This document shows, in pieces, positions 43,422-54,603 of a DNA stretch of 64,000 nucleotides. The position numbers were made by a program, and so were the translations under genes. The stretch is from Euclidia mi. Its lineage: Eukaryota; Arthropoda; Insecta; Lepidoptera; Erebidae. Positions within the stretch are counted from its first letter, which is position 1. Every line of letters begins with the position of its first letter. The notes beneath the pieces were generated by a model. It ran no database searches. It worked only from the letters and a program-made list of their open reading frames with translations, and was not told the DNA's origin. The stretch is taken from the NCBI GenBank assembly GCA_944739405.2, contig OX123182.2, positions 57,167,183-57,231,182 on the forward strand, read 5' to 3'.

Positions 43422-46400
43422 TCACTGAGTTGGAAGCGGACAGAGACGTATAACAGGGCGCACGTAGCTCCCCTTCGCGGTTTTCACGGTAACAACGTGG
43501 GTTGTACCGTCTTTGGCAGTATGCAATTTCTCTACGATGTCTAACGGCCATGAAAGCGGCGGAGCATTATCATGTATTATGACGACCAACGTACTCTCCT
43601 GTATAGGGGATGCAGGACTATTCCACTTGGATCTAGCCTGAAGCTGGTGTAGATATTAAGCACGCCAGCGCCGCCAGAACGACTGCACGAGTTTATCCAG
43701 CAGAGTATGTCTCTGGAGCAAGCTTGAAGAGTCTGCTTCAGGAGCCGGAAATGACGATAATGGCACTGTGTTCAGAAAATGTACAGGGCTTAACGCGGAT
43801 GGTTCTGCAGGGTCACTACTCAATGCCGTGTGCGGACGCGAGTTGATCAGTGCCTCGACTTGTGCAAGGACAGTTAAAAGCTCTTCGTAAGAGAGGATCT
43901 GTTGACCTATAACTTTGAAGAGATGTGTTTTAATTACTTTGACCATGCTTTCCCAACATCCACAAAAATGTGGTGATGCTGGTGGAATAAACTTCCAGTC
44001 AATATGATTTATGGAAAGTTCTTCCTGAAGACGAGTACGATATTCTTCCCTGAGAAACTTATAAAGGGTCGCGTAAATAAGAGCTTGCGCCCACAAAACA
44101 AGTGCCGTTATCCGTGTACAAACACTGTATAGGGCCGCGCCGTGAGAGAAATCGTTTAAGTGCTGCCAGGAATGACAGCGTGCTTAAATCTGTCGCAGCT
44201 TCAATATGCGTAGCGCGCGTCGTTAAGCATGAAAAAATACATAGCCAGGCTTTACGGCTTTTAACACCTCGACCACGCACTGGCGTATACTGCAGTGGTC
44301 CTGCGTAATCACAATCGATGTGTGTAAACGCTTTAGCAACCTGGTTGACGCGCTGGCTAGGGAGATCGGCCATGGGAGGGAAAGTCGGACGCGGACGAAA
44401 TTTGAAACAGACGTTACTTTATGTATTCTGTGACGAATTATTCGTCGAGCGGCTAAAATCCAATACTTATGCCTAAGTAAGGACATAAGCAACTCTGGAC
44501 CGGCATGGAGGTGCTTCTTGTGATAAAAATCAACAAGAAGGTCAACAACATGATCATGTCGCGGCAGAATGCAAGGATGTTTGCAGTTATAAGGTTCATC
44601 CAAATTTGACAGACGACCCCCAACGCGTATGACGCCGTGTTCATCGAGAAACGGCTTGAGTCTAAGGATAGTGGGAGAAAAAGGTACATTGTCTTTCAAA
44701 TTTTGAATGTCGTTACTAAAATGAACAGCCTGTACAGCTCGTAGTAACTTACATTCTGCGAATTTGATATCAGTACTTGATACAAAAGTCTCATTAGGTA
44801 GGTGTCTAAGAAACCTATAGACATAAACGATGGCGCGGAGTAACTTAGACCACGATGACATGCGTAGTGCGAGTGCATAGATGGGAGACTCCGCAACCTC
44901 AGCAATCACGGGATAAGAAACAGACTTCCGTTCGGGTACATCTTCGTCTTCTGCACCGTGGTCAAAAGGTTGCATGGGCCATTCTGACGGATCATGGGAA
45001 ATCCAAGAAGGTCCACGATGCCACAAAGGATGATGCAGAAGATTAAGTGGAGTGACACCACGAGACAAGCAATCTGCGGGGTTCTCAATACCCGCGACGT
45101 GATTGAAACAAGTAGCGGGAACAAGTTCAATCAATTTACTAACGCGGTTGGCGACAAAAGTCTGCCAGCGATGAGGAGAAGAATGAATCCAAGCGAGCAC
45201 TACTTTGGAGTCGGAAAATGCGTATATTTTATTAATGGGGTAGTGGGGCAAAACTGTGTCTTGAACCTTGCGGAGCAACTGAGACAGCAGAAGGGCCGCG
45301 CACAACTCCAGTCTCGCAACCGAAATGGTTTTAACAGGCGAGACCTTAGACTTGGCACAAACTAACTGCACCGAGTAGTTAGAACCAATGCGGGCTTGCA
45401 GATATACGACTCCGCCGTAAGCACGCTCGCTGGCGTCAGCGAAACCTATTAAGTTGATGGTACATCCATCTACCAACCCAAGATGACGCGGAATAGTAAT
45501 TTGATTGAGCGCGGTAAGCTCAATACAAAACTGGCCCCAAGCGGCGACAATATGGTCAGGGGGTGTTTCATCACACTCACACTTTGATAGCCAAAGCTCT
45601 TTGATCAAGAGCTTGGCGTACAAAATTGTGGGAGCCACAAAACCCATTATGTCCCATAGTCGAGCCACTGTGGACAGCATAGTGCGTTTGGTGCACTTAT
45701 CATCTGGTGGTGAGACGTCAAACCGAAAACTATCGCAGGATTTGTCCCAGCGTAAACCGAGAAGTTTATGCGGTACAGACTTCTCAAACTCAATGTCTGG
45801 AGAAGCTTTATGAGAATCTGGTATGCGTGCGAGAACCTCCTTAGAGTTGCTTGTCCATTTGACAAGATCAAACTGGCCTCGCTTGAAAAGCTGAATAAGC
45901 TCTTCACAAAGCGAAATTGCTAGCGGAGCTAATATGACACTACAGGCAATGTCATCCATATACAAAGCGGCAGTGTAGTATAGTATAGTGAAGCGTAGCG
46001 TAGCTTAGCATAGCATAGCATAGCGTAGCATAGCATAGCGTAGCATAGCTAATTAGTGCTTTATCTTGCACACAGTTTTAGCACCCACCTTGATTTCTTG
46101 AAGAACAGAACAACAACAAGACGTAATACAATGAGAAGTATGTAACGTAGGTACGGTACCCATAATCACATACCCAAATACCGTCTCAATAGCGGGCGGT
46201 AAATCATATCGCTCACTACGTACTATTTTAGTTAGTAGCAAGTGCGGAAATATTGAAGCTCCGATCAAAAGATCAATGCCTGCCGGATTCGCAAACTCCG
46301 CGTCTGCCAGTGGTAATGACTTGAGGTGAGTGAGTGATGCTACGTCTACATTAGCATTCGGCAATGCGTCCGTGATACGCTCCACGATAAGCGAAGAAAT

Positions 46401-46437
46401 GTTAAAATTAATATCCCTATCAAAACGCGAATGTATT
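43422..46437 (-). pseudogene. BEL/Pao pol: protease end, RT remnant, RNase H, integrase
   Basis: 46053-46437 finishes the protease region (IDLLIGASIFPHLL) after a shift from the gag frame. Then RT is missing up to YMDDIA at about 45960, replaced by a TAGCA-type repeat. RNase H follows: CAKSKVSPVKTISVARLELC, FSDSKVVLAW and GIENPADCLSRG. The integrase has its zinc domain (HLHAGPELLMSLLRHKYWIL), a shift near 44400, then HIDCDYAGPL, YTDNGTCF and FCGCWESMVK as the D,D,E residues, with another shift near 44090. It ends with an in-frame stop at 43656 and a DUF5641-like tail to 43422. At least three frame breaks, one stop and the RT deletion make it inactive. Confidence 0.88.
45972..46050. repeat. 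TAGCA/TAGCG pentamer microsatellite in place of the RT domain
   Basis: About 15 imperfect pentamers (TAGTA, TAGCG, TAGCT, TAGCA) lie between the protease end and the YMDD codons of BEL pol. Intact BEL elements have several hundred bases of RT here. Confidence 0.9.
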
Positions 46438-48099
46438 TTAATATCTACGGAACCCTTGCAATAGTTTTGATTGTTTTTCTGAACCGCCGATCGCTTTGAC
46501 TATTGAGTTAGTATTTTTAAAGTTATTCCACAATCCGAGGCGTTTGAACAACTCAAATGTTATTAAATTGGTCTGAGACGCGCTATCGAGTAGACAACGT
46601 ACCATGTGCGGCGACCCATTAACATCATAAACGATAACTTGCGCCGTCGCTAACAGAACAGTCTTAGACGTCATACACCGCGGCTTAGCACTGTTCTGAT
46701 CACTACAAGCGCGCGAAGGCCGTCCGCGCGTGCACGCCGCCCGCGCAATGGATGTCGTACACAACGATATTTCATTCTGGATGGTGGGAGGCGCAGTTAT
46801 CGTAGCCTGCACCTGCGACGTAAGTGTGTCAAGGTTAGCTGCATGGCTTGATAACGGGCTACCTTTATCGAAATGTAACAGTGAATGGTGTCGTTGATTA
46901 CATGAGCGGCATCTCGTTCTACTAGAACAATCACTCGTTTTATGCTTTATACTTAAGCAATTAATGCATGTTTTGTTTTCTTTTACACATTTGAAACGAG
47001 CGGTCGGATTTAAATTATTAAAAGCGGGACATTTATAGAAATGGTCGTGCACTATATTACTGCACAGACACTTCTGTGAATTAATTTTATTAGATTCCGA
47101 GCATGTTACGTAAGATTGTGGATTAGGGACCGAGTTATTATTACTATTTCGCGCTTTATTCAACCTTTGTTTGCTGCTGCCAGTGTTAGACGGGCCAGGT
47201 GAACCAGACTGCGTATTATGAAATATTCGACACTGATCTTTGATGAACGAAATAAAACTATCTAGTGTAGGTATTTTATTATTGCGTTCCGTCATCTCGA
47301 AAGCACGAATTGTTTCAGTGTCAAACTTTTTTAAAGCGAGTTGAAGCAACATAAAGTCGGAAAGATCTTCTAATTTTAAGTTCCTAAGAGAGTTAACCGC
47401 GGTTACGAAGTTATCTATAAACAGCTGGAAATTCGAGACAGATGCGGCACCGGACAGTTTAAGATTTAAAGCTTGGTCAAAGTAGGTAGACGCTAGGACG
47501 CGCGTGTCTTGATACCTATCAAGTAGTGACTGAAATATGACCTGATAATTCTCAGCACTAGGTGTGACACCGGCAAATACGGACTGGGCCTTCAGTGACA
47601 GTTTACCTATTAAATAGTACAACCTGTCAGCATCTGTCACAGAACCATTATCGTGCACTGTAGACTTAAAACTCGCATAGAATAACGGCCAGTTTCGTAT
47701 ATCGCCATCAAACGACATAATCTCGATTGGCGGTAATCTCGGCGTGCGGGCCGCGGCAACGGGCTGTGCCGAAAATTTACCCTCCAATTGCGATTGTATA
47801 CGCTTAATAATACAATAAAGATCTTCGAATGAGGTGTACGCCTGATAATTCGGTTTTTCATCAGGATTGATAGAAAGTAATCTTGTGTTATAATCGTCTA
47901 ACAACTTATGAAAATCTGTTCGAATATTATCTACTGTCATACAATAACTAAGGAATGATTCCCTATTACTATCGCAAATAGCGGCGATTTTTGAGCGCTC
48001 ATAGATGTTTTGAATACGCTCAAATAAAATATTGCGTTTTGCTTCTAAGATTGTCATCTCTTTGTCTTCCGACACGCGCGACTTCTTTTGTTGTGACAT
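46438..48099 (-). CDS. BEL/Pao gag with start of protease
   Basis: ATG at 48099; 553 codons open. The N-terminal helical region (DUF1759-like) contains LPPIEIMSFDGDIRNWPLFY and YYLIGKLSLKAQSVFAGV, typical of BEL capsid. CCHC-type knuckles follow: CVKENKTCINCLSIKHKTSD and CRSCNQRHH. The C-terminus has VRCLLDSASQTNLITFELF, the aspartic protease active-site loop (LLDSxSQ). The frame ends at 46438, where a shift is needed to enter pol; BEL elements usually have one gag-pol ORF, so this is a lesion. Gag would coat the RNA in cytoplasmic particles. Confidence 0.9.
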   Translation of the reverse strand: MSQQKKSRVSEDKEMTILEAKRNILFERIQNIYERSKIAAICDSNRESFLSYCMTVDNIRTDFHKLLDDYNTRLLSINPDEKPNYQAYTSFEDLYCIIKRIQSQLEGKFSAQPVAAARTPRLPPIEIMSFDGDIRNWPLFYASFKSTVHDNGSVTDADRLYYLIGKLSLKAQSVFAGVTPSAENYQVIFQSLLDRYQDTRVLASTYFDQALNLKLSGAASVSNFQLFIDNFVTAVNSLRNLKLEDLSDFMLLQLALKKFDTETIRAFEMTERNNKIPTLDSFISFIKDQCRIFHNTQSGSPGPSNTGSSKQRLNKARNSNNNSVPNPQSYVTCSESNKINSQKCLCSNIVHDHFYKCPAFNNLNPTARFKCVKENKTCINCLSIKHKTSDCSSRTRCRSCNQRHHSLLHFDKGSPLSSHAANLDTLTSQVQATITAPPTIQNEISLCTTSIARAACTRGRPSRACSDQNSAKPRCMTSKTVLLATAQVIVYDVNGSPHMVRCLLDSASQTNLITFELFKRLGLWNNFKNTNSIVKAIGGSEKQSKLLQGFRRY

Positions 48100-48411
48100 G
48101 CTTACGTAAGTATAAGCTAATGAGACCGAAACAAAATAAGAATATCTAATGTACCTATTATTTTACCTAAGTAGGCTAAGTAGGCAACACTTTAGAGCTG
48201 TGGAATTAAAAGTTGCTCGAAATATGAGATTTATAAGACAACTATGATAGTTCCAGAAATAATAATTGAGTAAGTAGGTAGCTACATAAAAGTTTACCTA
48301 CTGATGCAGGCGGCAATAACCATGTGACGGTATAACTGCCTAGGTATAGCGATATAACGAGGTTTTACGTATAAAACGTAAATGAATCCGACTCGTATGG
48401 ATAAAAAAAAA

Positions 48412-48877
48412 TGGTTCGGCTTTACACCGAAACCGAAGATTCCTAGGCGATTTGGGAAAAAATGGACTGTATTTAAAGGATGGCGAGTTCTGGTCGCCTA
48501 GGATTGGAGAGGGAGAGAAAGCATGTTGTAGAAAGGAACCTCTTACCTTGCACGGCAATTTTCTTCTTCTCAGAAGGGCAGTCTCCTGGTGTTTTCGAGA
48601 TGAAGCTGCTTGATTCACTACACTACACTTATCACTTTCACTCGCGGGCGGTTTTGTTGAATTTTGTATAAGCGGTAATAATTATTGCGGTTCGGTGCGG
48701 TATGGCGGACACGTTCTCAGCGTCTCAAATGTTCTGCGTCACCGTTGAGCAAGGCGGCGAATAGCGAAGTGTTTCGGGAGGGCATTTATGAAAAGGATCG
48801 CTCGGATTGGCCGAGCAGCGACAAACCATTGACGTTGACGTGATTAGTTCTCGATGGACAGGTAGATGGCACTACCA
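48412..48877 (-). repeat. BEL/Pao 5' LTR
   Basis: 466 bases with the same TG...CA ends as the copy at 42741-43206. It lies just upstream of gag in the minus-strand sense. An A-rich run (48400-48411 on the plus strand) separates it from the rest of the leader. Promoter and start are presumed inside it. Confidence 0.92.
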
Positions 48878-50241
48878 CGGTTAAAAATAAGGAAAGTTAT
48901 CGTATAATCACTAGCGGAAGAGTTAGGTCATACTTGATGCATACTTTTTGAAGCTGGCCTAAAAGATTTTCTGCCCTAAAAATTAAGTAAGATTATATTT
49001 AATTTTTAATTAGTGTTTTTTTTTCATTTAAAACCAAGTTTAAAATGATGGTATTTTAAACTCAGAATGAATGATTAAATTAATTTAAGGATAAAATAAC
49101 TTAAAACTACAAAGAAATAAAAAATATATAATACAATAAATGAAATTAATATATATATTCAAAGGGTGTGAAAAATATTTCTAATTAGAGTTCATACCAA
49201 TTTAAAATAAATACCAAAAATTATTCATCCAAAAATACAACGAAGAATCTAGATATCACCCTAATCACCCAGCTGCAGTATGAATCATAGTTTACGACCT
49301 ATTCTCATACTTAGCCAATTTATACACAAATAAACAAAATTTTTCCGAGGAGTATAACCACAAACACTGCGACACCAGAATTTTATGCATTATTTGTGCT
49401 GATTTGTATAAAACTTTATGACTGGAGAAGGAAGTATCTTCCATCAAAGTTAAGACCCAAAATAGTTTCAAGTTGTTGTTTTTGAATTTAAGTTTTACTA
49501 CTGGAGTTTGGATTACAGACGCGAGAACTGTGCATTCCAGCGCTAGCGGTCATTAGTGTGTGTTGATTAGCACATCTTAAACTTGTAGTGCCAAATTAAA
49601 ACTGCGATTACCACATTTGTAACACCGAACTACTGAATCGGGACAGGCAAAACGCTCCCATACTAATAATTTTATTATCAAGATCGAAAGCTACTCCTTC
49701 TGGACATTTGTCTTCGGAAGCAATTTTTCCTTCTTCTAATGAAAACGGTCTTTAATATTAAAAAGCGCTATATTTTAATAACCTTTTATTCTTTTTATCC
49801 TATCTAATGGCTGTAAGCCAGTATTGCTACGATTGTCTTAATAAATTCTCTAGAGGAACATTTAGTTTTTAGGTACCTATTTAAAAAATGATAGCAAAAG
49901 CTTTTCGACAGTGCAAGTAAACAAAGCGGAAAAATAAGAATAAAATGGCTGTTCGGCTTTGTTTTCCCCTATAAATAGTCTCGTTTAATAATCTCCGAGA
50001 GCCTCCTTAAGAATAAAATTTCAGTATACTTGTGGACATGTCTTAATGTCAATACAAAACAGAAATGTGTGGCATCATGCATTAGTATTGGATTACAGGC
50101 TGTCAGTTCAATTAATTTTGTACCGGACCGAGTTAGAACGATGTAAATAGATGTCTCTCGCTAATACGTACCTATGTTTTTGTTGTATGAGGTTTTACTG
50201 CGTCATAGCCTGATAGATAAATTGAGTATCTGTCACTTATC
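48878..50241. other. AT-rich non-coding stretch
   Basis: The first 30 bases continue the repeat motif interrupted by the BEL insertion. No gene recognised beyond it. Confidence 0.45.
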
Positions 50242-50253
50242 ATGATATACCTA

Positions 50254-50514
50254 TTAGCGTTCATAGCGAGACTTGGCTTGCCGTTCGTAACAGATCGGCA
50301 AAGTTAAGCAACGCTTGCACAGGTTGCCACTTGGATGGGTGACCGTTTGTGGCATTTTCATCTGAGCGTTACCGTGCTTCGGAGGGCACGTAAAGCTGTC
50401 GGTCCCGGCTCTTGTCTAAGGATAAGGGTCGTTAGGCCATGTCGGAGGCCTTTGGGCGGTCTGAAAACTCCGACACCAGAGTTGGCCACACACTCACACG
50501 AAAAACAAAAAACA
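50254..50514 (+). mobile_element. 5S rRNA-derived SINE
   Basis: 261 bases flanked by ATGATATACCTA (50242-50253 and 50515-50526). The head contains GATCGGCAAAGTTAAGCAAC and CACTTGGATGGGTGACCG, nearly the 5S rRNA internal control region. The body has GGATAAGGGTCGTTAGGCCA and GGGCGGTCTGAAAACTCC, and the tail is A-rich. It is an insertion, not a 5S gene: the 5S similarity ends after GACCG. The second copy is at 34343-34584. Confidence 0.88.
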
Positions 50515-50664
50515 ATGATATACCTAGCTTCCTACGTCTGTGTGGGTTGACAAAACTACAATAGATGATATAAACAGAGTGAATTAATGCTTAGGGTTAC
50601 CTGTTGTGTATTTGAAGTGAATTTATGGTTTGGAAAATCGCCAGTTTTCAAGCTACACACTTTG

Positions 50665-50725
50665 AGAATACAGTCCCTAAATTCCTTATATTGCCGCAAT
50701 CTAAGGAATTTTGGGACTGTATTCT
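50665..50725. repeat. 24-bp inverted repeat
   Basis: Arms 50665-50688 and 50702-50725, with AGAATACAGTCCC at the outside, one mismatch, 13-base loop. Probably a tiny MITE. Confidence 0.85.
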
Positions 50726-51079
50726 AAAAAAAAAGAATATACAATTGAATTAGAAGAATCATTTACCTAATTATTAGTGCTACATTTGAAGAGTTCCCAA
50801 TCTTACCCGTTTCGATTAATATTTCTTACCTTAGCTTTATAGGTATTTCAAATACAAAATCACTTTCAGACGATACCGATTTCAGGATAATCGTACTAAT
50901 TTGATTACTTGCAGAAATTTATAGAAATTAATATTTTCTCATTTACATTTTTACAATATTTTTCTGTGTAAATGTTTACCAGTTATTCCCAGATTATGTA
51001 TATATCCTATAGAATTACATTTAATCCAATGTAAATATTATCATAATATTTATTGCCAGGTCCAAATAGCGTCTATTAA

Positions 51080-52081
51080 CCTTTAGCTGCCGACCTGGTC
51101 TAAACGTAGCACTTACGCCGACGTGACGACTGAGAGACGTCAAACTTTAAGTACTGAAATAAAATGTGTATTTGCATGCCACATTTTTCTATTTTATACA
51201 TTAAAAAGATTGGTGTTTGAGGTAACAAACTACAGAATTAAAAAAAATACACCCCATTTTTCAGGTAAAATCAACATTTATACGAGAGATCACAATTATT
51301 TGGCACTAAATTTTAAGGATTTACTTCAGTCTCGTTTTTCTCTAATATTAAGTAATTAACAACAAATGAACTTAAAATATGTTATCTTCTATAAACTATT
51401 ATCAAAATAAAACATAAATCTTACTTCTTAGTTTAAAAATAAAAATAATGACAGACCTCGAATATTTGGTACATTCACAACGGACGTTTGCAGTCAATGC
51501 ATATTTGTAGGCAGCAAGTAAGGCACATTGGTTTCGTGCATTTTCAGCAACAGTACTTCGTTCGCCTTTTCAACCGACTGGGACAGATTGCACATGTCTT
51601 TCTTACACCTGTATCTAGATTCTGATGTTTTAGGTGGTGGAGGGCATATCGGCGGGTCCAATAACTCGCTCGGTACTTACGTGCTTAGTCGCAATTCTCG
51701 TGGGATCCTATCATTGTAGACGCGTAATTTCATTTCCGGGAGGACTAGTTCACGTGCCAGCAAGAGTAAAAATCGGCCACGACTGATGTCGCCCTTGTTT
51801 GACTTCATCAGACTCTATAAGCTAACACACATGAATACCGAGGTGACGACCGTGAGACGTACGGAATTTAGTACATAAACACCGTACTTACGTCTGTGAG
51901 ACGTCGATCGCTCCAATACGGAGACGTGTTCACTCGCCGTGGGCGCAGCGTCGCCTGATGGCTTGCGACGCGGAGGGAGGAAGGTAGCGGGAAGGGCGAC
52001 GCCGAAGGTGGCGTGATTTTAGAAATATTTCAAAATTAAAAGTTATTACGTCTGTGAGACGTATAGGTCGGTAGTTAAAGG
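51080..52081 (-). mobile_element. piggyBac-like relic (1.0 kb)
   Basis: Flanked by TTAA on both sides (51076-51079 and 52082-52085). Ends are CCTTTAGCTGCCGACCT and, inverted, CCTTTAACTACCGACCT. Several copies of a GTGAGACGT motif lie near the ends (about 51840, 51890, 52050; a variant at 51125). On the minus strand, 51480-51620 retains pieces of a cysteine-rich C-terminal domain (CAICPSRLK and, in another frame, KYCC, KCTKPMC) as in piggyBac transposases. Catalytic domain lost. Confidence 0.75.
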
Positions 52082-52123
52082 TTAACAAACATACACACTC
52101 CGAAAAAGGTCCAGTACAGTCAA

Positions 52124-52760
52124 GGGTTAAAGTTTAGAAACGTGCTGCCTCGATGGGGGGTGGGGGTTGGGAGGAGGTGGAGGGAGGGTGAGGGGAAGCC
52201 ATCCCCCCACTCCCGCCGCCGGAAACATATAATTTTTTTTTTATGGTTTTTTTAGGTACTGTGTGTGTTTTGTACTGTGAACTGAGTCTGACTCCGGGTG
52301 TGCTCCCGCCAAAAGCTCTCGGTCACCCCTGAGTAGGAGCTCCCTCAAGCTTCTGGCTCCCGCATTTATAAAAAACACTCTAGGGGCCTACTCCTAGAGT
52401 GTTTCCCCGACCCGTGTGGTCTAGGGACCACAAGACTAAGTGGGGTCGGGGTGCCCCGTGTCGGTTCTGAGACTAAGTGCTGTCTGCATAATAAGTAAAA
52501 TAATAAATAATAAGGGTATATTTACCTTTGTTTTATTTCCTTTTTCCAAATTTGCGTTAAAAAAAAATGTAGTTGCTTTCCGTTTGCGTTCCTACTACAC
52601 TAACCTAACCTAAAAATTAAGAATTTTGTCGTAGTTTTTTTTTTATAAAACGGCGTTTCCGGCAAGAAAATCATGTTGCATAGGTATGAGAAGACCCCCT
52701 AGGACCCCCTAATATCCTCACTTTTCGTCCATCGAGGCAGTACGTTTCTAAACCCAACCC
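52124..52760. mobile_element. MITE with long inverted ends and a G-rich flank
   Basis: Both ends carry GTTTAGAAACGT-CTGCCTCGATGG (left 52132-52156, right 52729-52753, one mismatch), extending outward to GGGTT. Flanks CAGTCAA and CAGTCCA may be a 7-base target duplication with one change. Inside are a G-run cluster (52153-52197) and nested hairpins (AAACACTCTAGG with its inverse near 52374-52402; CCCCGACCC with GGGTCGGGG near 52403-52450). No coding region. Superfamily unknown. Confidence 0.75.
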
Positions 52761-52767
52761 CAGTCCA

Positions 52768-53980
52768 CTTGTAAAATTATGTGAAGTTTAATTTAGGTGC
52801 CAGTACAATAAAAACATCCAGACTTTAATGACTAAATATATAATTAACAAACAACTCATGTCATAAAATCAGTAAATCAATTAAAATTCAATCAATAACT
52901 TGCAAACAAAGTATAACATAAATGTTTCAAAATCGTAAGTTTATTATTCATTAGAATCGTTAGTATTCAAATGGAAGTAAAAGTTTTCCAAAGAGGATAT
53001 TTTTTTAATTTTCTTAAAGCACTTAATGTGCTTCTGACTCAATGATTTCTCAGTCCACGCCCGATTTAATGCATTTCTTTAAAACAGACTTAAAAAATAT
53101 TTGGTAGTAAAATTATCGCTATAATAGCTGAATAACTTTAAAAACATTTTTTGGAATTGTCCAGTAACGATTTACAGCATCTTACGACGCTACCTCAATG
53201 TGTTTTACTCGCTCTTTCTATCCTCAATTTTTATATGGAATCTAAATCTTTTCAAACTAATATACGCCATCACAAATCAAAATCTTGGAAGCCCCATGGA
53301 TGGGATGGCTTGTAGGAGATCGTCGCTGGTCTCATCGCATGAGGCGCTATTGATTGTCACCGGCGGTTGGGGAACGGTGTAAGCATGTCATTATCATGTA
53401 CGGGACCGCCTGGTAGAATTTAGAATCGTCTCTAATAGAAAGGAAGATAAAGTTATTAAATATAAGTTTATGAGAAGGAAAAGAATTATAGTATCTGAGA
53501 ATACAGTGAAATAGCCAGATACAATGACGTAAATATACCTATATACTTATATTATGTGATCTGTAAGTGTTCTTACAGAGTATTAAGAAATTCTAAGCCG
53601 CAGATATGTCTTAGACATGCGATACAAATGTAAAAAGTATTTTTTTCAGGGTTATTCAGCATGTTTTTTTGAGTATGAATTCCTTTGAATATGACAATTT
53701 ACTTATACATTTGTTAACCTAAAACTGTATCCTATAGTACAGCATACCATCATTAGAACAAAAAATAAAAATTAAAACTTACCATAAAAGTTAAAAAAAA
53801 CTCAAGTAGAAAACTCTCACGAACTTCGTACCTTTTCTTTACCTTAGACAAGTCTGTAATGTCAAATTATCTAACTAGACGAATCCATGAAGAAAATTAC
53901 TTTCTGTAGTAAGTCGGGAAGCTGCTAATTGCATTTTAACTGAGTTACAAGTTTAATTAAAATTTTAAGAGCGTATTCAC
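52768..53980. other. AT-rich sequence, probably intronic
   Basis: No gene recognised. A GC-richer patch at 53280-53420 could be a SINE fragment. It lies downstream of the exon at 53981-54135 and may be its intron. Confidence 0.35.
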
Positions 53981-54135
53981 CTGAAAACCGGAATGAGGGA
54001 CATTCTTTTGAAGAGGTGTCGTGCGGCGCATTTCAAGTCGTCATCTTGCATCAGATCAACAAGGTATTTTCTTCGCTTCTCGAGAGTCGCATCTGTGCAC
54101 ATAATTATCTCGCCTTCCAGGGATACGTTCACACA
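53981..54135 (-). CDS. Internal exon of an unidentified (probably host) gene
   Basis: A 155-base segment bounded on the minus strand by an acceptor (TTATATTTATACGCAG ending at 54136) and a donor (TTTTCAG|GTGAAT from 53980). One frame is open throughout, 51 codons plus two bases, starting CVNVSLEGEIIMCTDATLEK and continuing with KYLVDLMQDDDLKCAARHLF. Codon use and GC content contrast with the AT-rich surroundings, and it matches no transposon family I know. The charged, Leu-rich character suggests a soluble helical domain. Flanking exons were not found and the function is unknown. Confidence 0.55.
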
Positions 54136-54599
54136 CTGCGTATAAATATAAGTTCATTTTAGAAACGAAAATAAATTTAATATGAAGTTTGGCATACTAT
54201 ATTTAAGTTTCGTACAACTACAGCAATATCGCGCAATAATTTATATTTTTATAAATTCAGAATGAAACCCAGGCCCACTTGCGTAACGTTTGATTTAAGT
54301 CACTCCTTAATTTAAATTTGTTGAACAGAATTAACAGCATAAAATAATTTAAGTTAAAAGTATTTAGCGTCCTCTTCCACAACGACAACTACGCTTAGAT
54401 TTAGTTAAACATTTTATGAGGTCGGTAAAGTAGTTTCTACGTTTTGTTTCATGGCATGAAGCCTTTTTGTTACGATGTTATGCGTATGGTTTCGCATAAA
54501 ACCTTAGACTATATATTCTTTGAGCATAAAACAAAACGCATTGTCGTCGCCTAGAAACGAAATGACAATTGACAAATAATAACTAGAAACTTTTCAGCA
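54136..54599. other. AT-rich sequence, possibly intronic
   Basis: Upstream (minus-strand sense) of the exon at 53981-54135. No gene recognised. Confidence 0.4.
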
Positions 54600-54603
54600 T
54601 TAA

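Larger units (their letters stand above)
42741..48877 (-). mobile_element. BEL/Pao LTR retrotransposon
   Basis: Two 466-base LTRs enclose gag and pol on the minus strand. The flanks are CGGA and CGGT, a 4-base target duplication with one change. The outer flanks joined (GAAGTCGG then TTAAAAAT) read as one continuous repeat motif, supporting the insertion site. A purine-rich tract (AGGGCCGAGGGG on the minus strand) precedes the 3' LTR. A deletion replaced most of the RT. Confidence 0.92.

Noticed and set aside
50300..50345. 5S rRNA gene
   Set aside because: Only the internal promoter region matches 5S; flanking target duplications and a non-5S body show a SINE.
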